A stretch of DNA of 10,479 bases, taken from Pseudomonadota bacterium. GTDB taxonomy: Bacteria > Pseudomonadota > Alphaproteobacteria > Acetobacterales > Acetobacteraceae. The stretch lies in NCBI GenBank assembly GCA_021805485.1, contig JAJZFF010000643.1, forward strand, positions 1 through 10,479, written 5' to 3'. Both the position numbers and the translations under genes were made by a program. Positions 8,656-10,479 of the stretch are shown here, piece after piece. Numbering within the stretch: position 1 is the stretch's first letter; each line of letters starts with the position of its first letter. Below the pieces are notes generated by a model. It was not told where the DNA came from, did no database searches, and saw nothing but the letters and a program-made list of their open reading frames with translations.

Positions 8656-9825
8656 TCACTCCCGTTCCATGATGAGCGTGCCGCTGCCGTGCCGCGTGCC
8701 GAGTTGCCCGCCGGTGCCGTGGGCCAGGGCCAGCGTGCAGTTGGCGACCTGCACCTTCGGATGGGCCTCGCCGCGCACCTGCCGCACGGCTTCGATCACC
8801 TTGGTCATGCCGCCGCGATTGGCGGGGTGGTTGTTGCACAATCCGCCCCCGTCGGTGTTGAAGGGCAGCTTGCCGACGCCCGAGATCAGGTTGCCATCGG
8901 CGACGAAGCGCCCTCCCTGTCCCTTTTCGCAAAAGCCGAGATCTTCGAGCTGGACCAGGACGGTGATGGTGAAGCTGTCATAGATCGAGGCGTACTGGAT
9001 GTCCGCCGGCGTGACCCCAGCCTCGTTGAACGCCGCCGCGCCGGAGACGCGGGCGGCCGAATAGGTGAGGTCGACGGCTCCGCCCATCTGCCCTTTCGTC
9101 GCCTCGCCGGCGCCGATCAATTTCACCAGCGGGCGCTTGAGGCTTTTCGCGATCTCCGGCCGGGTGACGATGAGGGCACCGCCGCCATCGCTGATGACGC
9201 AGCAATCCAGCCGATGCAGCGGATCCGCGACCATCGGCGAGCTCACCACCTCCTCCACCGTCACCACCTCGCGCAGCATGGCGTTGGGGTTATGCTGCGC
9301 GTGGTGCGAGGCGGCGACCTTTATCCAGGCCAGTTGCTCGCTCGTCGTGCCGTACTCATACATGTGCCGCATGGCCACCATCGCGTACATGTTCACGACG
9401 GTGGGGCCGTAGGGGTATTCCCATTGCAGGTCCGGTTGCGCCGGGTTGCCCTGGCGTGGCGCGGTGCCGGTGGCCATGCCCTCGCTGCGCGGCCGTCCGG
9501 CGAGGGTGATCAGCGCGACATTGCACTTGCCAGCCGCGATCGCCTCGGCGGCATGACCGACATGCACGAGGTACGAGGAGCCGCCGGTATCGGTCGAGTC
9601 GACGTGGCGGACACGCAGGTTGAGATAATCCACCATCGAGATCGGGCCCATGCCGGGGGCGTCACCGGCGCAGAAATACCCGTCCACGTCTTCCTTGCTG
9701 AGGCCGGCATCGGCCAGCGCGCCGGCCGCGACCTCGGCATGGAGTTGCGCCACCGATTTGTCGGGCGCCTTGCGTGTCGGATGCTCATAGGCGCCGACGA
9801 TGTAGGACTTCCCTTTGATGCTCAT
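8656..9825 (-). CDS. Thiolase-superfamily protein, SCP-x/lipid-transfer type, lacking the usual nucleophilic cysteine
   Basis: 389-residue protein with the two-domain thiolase fold. N-terminal half: SVAQLHAEVAAGALADAGLSKEDVDGYF (24-51), then DTGGSSYLVHVGHAAEAIAAG (79-99). C-terminal half: ALIVTRPE, a YDSFTITVL stretch (283-291), GGGLCNNHPANRGGM (326-340) and a final HGTGGQLGTRHGSGTLIMER segment. In ordinary thiolases the 79-99 region carries the acyl-accepting Cys; here the aligned position is Gly82 and no Cys is nearby. The active-site His equivalent (H333) is kept. The second Cys of classical thiolases appears replaced by the HGTGG segment (369-373). A role in CoA-thioester chemistry is likely; simple acetyl-CoA acetyltransferase activity is doubtful. 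A retro-aldol or condensing role like the Ltp2-type steroid aldolases is one possibility. AAGG precedes the ATG. It is paired with the DUF35 gene. Confidence 0.88.
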   Translation of the reverse strand: MSIKGKSYIVGAYEHPTRKAPDKSVAQLHAEVAAGALADAGLSKEDVDGYFCAGDAPGMGPISMVDYLNLRVRHVDSTDTGGSSYLVHVGHAAEAIAAGKCNVALITLAGRPRSEGMATGTAPRQGNPAQPDLQWEYPYGPTVVNMYAMVAMRHMYEYGTTSEQLAWIKVAASHHAQHNPNAMLREVVTVEEVVSSPMVADPLHRLDCCVISDGGGALIVTRPEIAKSLKRPLVKLIGAGEATKGQMGGAVDLTYSAARVSGAAAFNEAGVTPADIQYASIYDSFTITVLVQLEDLGFCEKGQGGRFVADGNLISGVGKLPFNTDGGGLCNNHPANRGGMTKVIEAVRQVRGEAHPKVQVANCTLALAHGTGGQLGTRHGSGTLIMERE

Positions 9826-9847
9826 GGCCGCCTTCCGTCCCTGGGAT

Positions 9848-9870
9848 GCGCGGCAGGCTAGCCGCCGCGC
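9848..9870. repeat. 7-bp inverted repeat in the gap upstream of the thiolase-like gene
   Basis: The 72-nt gap between the DUF2244 gene and the thiolase-like gene contains GCGCGGC (9848-9854) and its exact reverse complement GCCGCGC (9864-9870). The 9-nt spacer itself contains the palindrome GGCTAGCC (9856-9863). It could be a weak terminator or attenuator between the two minus-strand genes, or an operator. No T run follows, and the base composition makes short G/C matches common. Confidence 0.3.
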
Positions 9871-9897
9871 CGGCTGCCGTCGAGCCCCGCGCGCGGA

Positions 9898-10434
9898 TCA
9901 AACGCGCAGTTGAGGATTGTCGAATACAGGATTGCGCCAGCGATGCAGCGCCTCGCCCAGAGCTGCGGCGAGGTCGCGCTTCTCGGTCTCGCCGAGGCTG
10001 GCAGCGATCTCCTCGGCGACGCCGCGCGTGCGCAGCATGAGTGCGGGAACCCGGCCCGGCCGGTCTTCGAGTTCGACGCGGAGCCAGGCCGGATCGAGGT
10101 GGCGCTCGGTGCGCCGTCCGCTGGCGTCCCGGCGCTGGATGCACACGCCGTCGCCGGTGAGCAGCACGATTTCGCTGCGCCGGAAAGAGCGGGCGTGGAG
10201 CTGGATGAGCACCGCCGCCAGACCGAGCTCCACGCCGGAGAAGCCGAGCACGGGCCAGGCGCCGAGGGCCCAGAACAGCAGCCCGGGACCGAGGAACGCG
10301 ATGGCGAGCGCGACGGCCAGAATTCGGACGCCACGGCGCGACAGGCTGCGATGCGGCGTGATGACGGCCTCGAACAGCAACCCCTCCGGCTCCGCCGTGT
10401 CCCGAGACAGGCTCCGCATGTGCCCCCGCTCCAT
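9898..10434 (-). CDS. DUF2244 family two-helix membrane protein
   Basis: 178-residue protein matching the DUF2244 family, common in Alphaproteobacteria and of unknown function. Seen: an N-terminal FEAVITPHRSLSRRGVRIL segment (21-39), a hydrophobic helix at about 36-56, the conserved GAWPVLGFSGVEL turn (58-70) and a second helix at about 66-80. A cytoplasmic-looking domain follows, with SEIVLL (87-92), LDPAWLRVELED (113-124) and a C-terminal helix rich in Glu/Lys/Arg. No signal peptide is seen; the topology is probably helix-turn-helix with both ends inside. The ATG at 10434 follows a GAGAGG about 4 nt upstream; ATG codon 6 is an alternative start with a poorer site. It is 72 nt upstream of the thiolase-like gene on the same strand, so co-transcription is possible but unproven. 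No functional link to urea use is visible. Confidence 0.82.
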   Translation of the reverse strand: MERGHMRSLSRDTAEPEGLLFEAVITPHRSLSRRGVRILAVALAIAFLGPGLLFWALGAWPVLGFSGVELGLAAVLIQLHARSFRRSEIVLLTGDGVCIQRRDASGRRTERHLDPAWLRVELEDRPGRVPALMLRTRGVAEEIAASLGETEKRDLAAALGEALHRWRNPVFDNPQLRV

Positions 10435-10479
10435 CGCCTCTCACGGCGATCTGCACCCTTGTCAATATCTGGGGCGCTT

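Noticed and set aside
8264..8932. Longer 222-residue version of the DUF35 protein starting inside the thiolase-like gene
   Set aside because: The extra N-terminal 94 residues are an out-of-frame reading of the thiolase C-terminus and are Arg-rich. The domain starts at the internal ATG at 8650, which has its own ribosome-binding site.
8650..9861. Plus-strand open frame of 403 codons opposite the thiolase-like gene
   Set aside because: The minus-strand frame gives a full-length thiolase-superfamily protein with good motifs and a paired DUF35 gene; the plus-strand product has no recognisable domain.
10460..10465. TTGACA on the minus strand upstream of the DUF2244 gene as a -35 promoter box
   Set aside because: No acceptable -10 hexamer is found 16-18 nt downstream, and the start codon follows only about 25 nt later. 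A six-base match alone is not enough to call a promoter.

Overview
The window is GC-rich bacterial DNA, most likely from an alphaproteobacterium. The strong G/C preference at third codon positions, the combined urea-transport and urease cluster, and a DUF2244 membrane protein all fit. Rhodospirillales/Acetobacteraceae or Hyphomicrobiales are plausible, but the sequence alone does not settle the family.

Region 1 (1-8214, + strand) is one tightly packed gene run for using urea as a nitrogen source. It opens inside urtB and continues urtC, urtD, urtE (urea ABC importer: two permeases, two ATPases), then ureD, ureA, ureB, ureC, ureE, ureF, ureG (urease subunits and nickel-insertion chaperones). 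Junctions run from a 26-nt overlap (urtE/ureD) to a 13-nt gap (ureD/ureA); four are 4-nt ATGA overlaps. No internal gap could hold an ordinary promoter plus leader, so a single polycistronic transcript is likely. The binding protein gene urtA, the start of urtB and the main promoter lie upstream of the window. Urea imported by UrtABCDE would be hydrolysed by nickel-dependent UreABC to ammonia and carbamate/CO2. UreD, UreF, UreG and UreE mature the enzyme. All expected active-site residues of UreC are present.

Region 2 (8215-8275) is a short convergent junction holding two abutting perfect inverted repeats, probably a bidirectional terminator without a clear U tract.

Region 3 (8264-10434, - strand) reads leftwards: a DUF2244 two-helix membrane protein, a thiolase-superfamily protein of the SCP-x/lipid-transfer type, and a small zinc-ribbon/OB-fold (DUF35) protein. 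The last two are 5 nt apart and very probably form a complex acting on an acyl-CoA. The thiolase-like protein lacks the usual nucleophilic cysteine, so its reaction may not be ordinary thiolysis. Its substrate cannot be read from the sequence.

No RNA genes, mobile elements, CRISPR arrays or attachment sites were seen. Most of the window is a well-understood urea system. The most open question is the chemistry of the thiolase-like/DUF35 pair.
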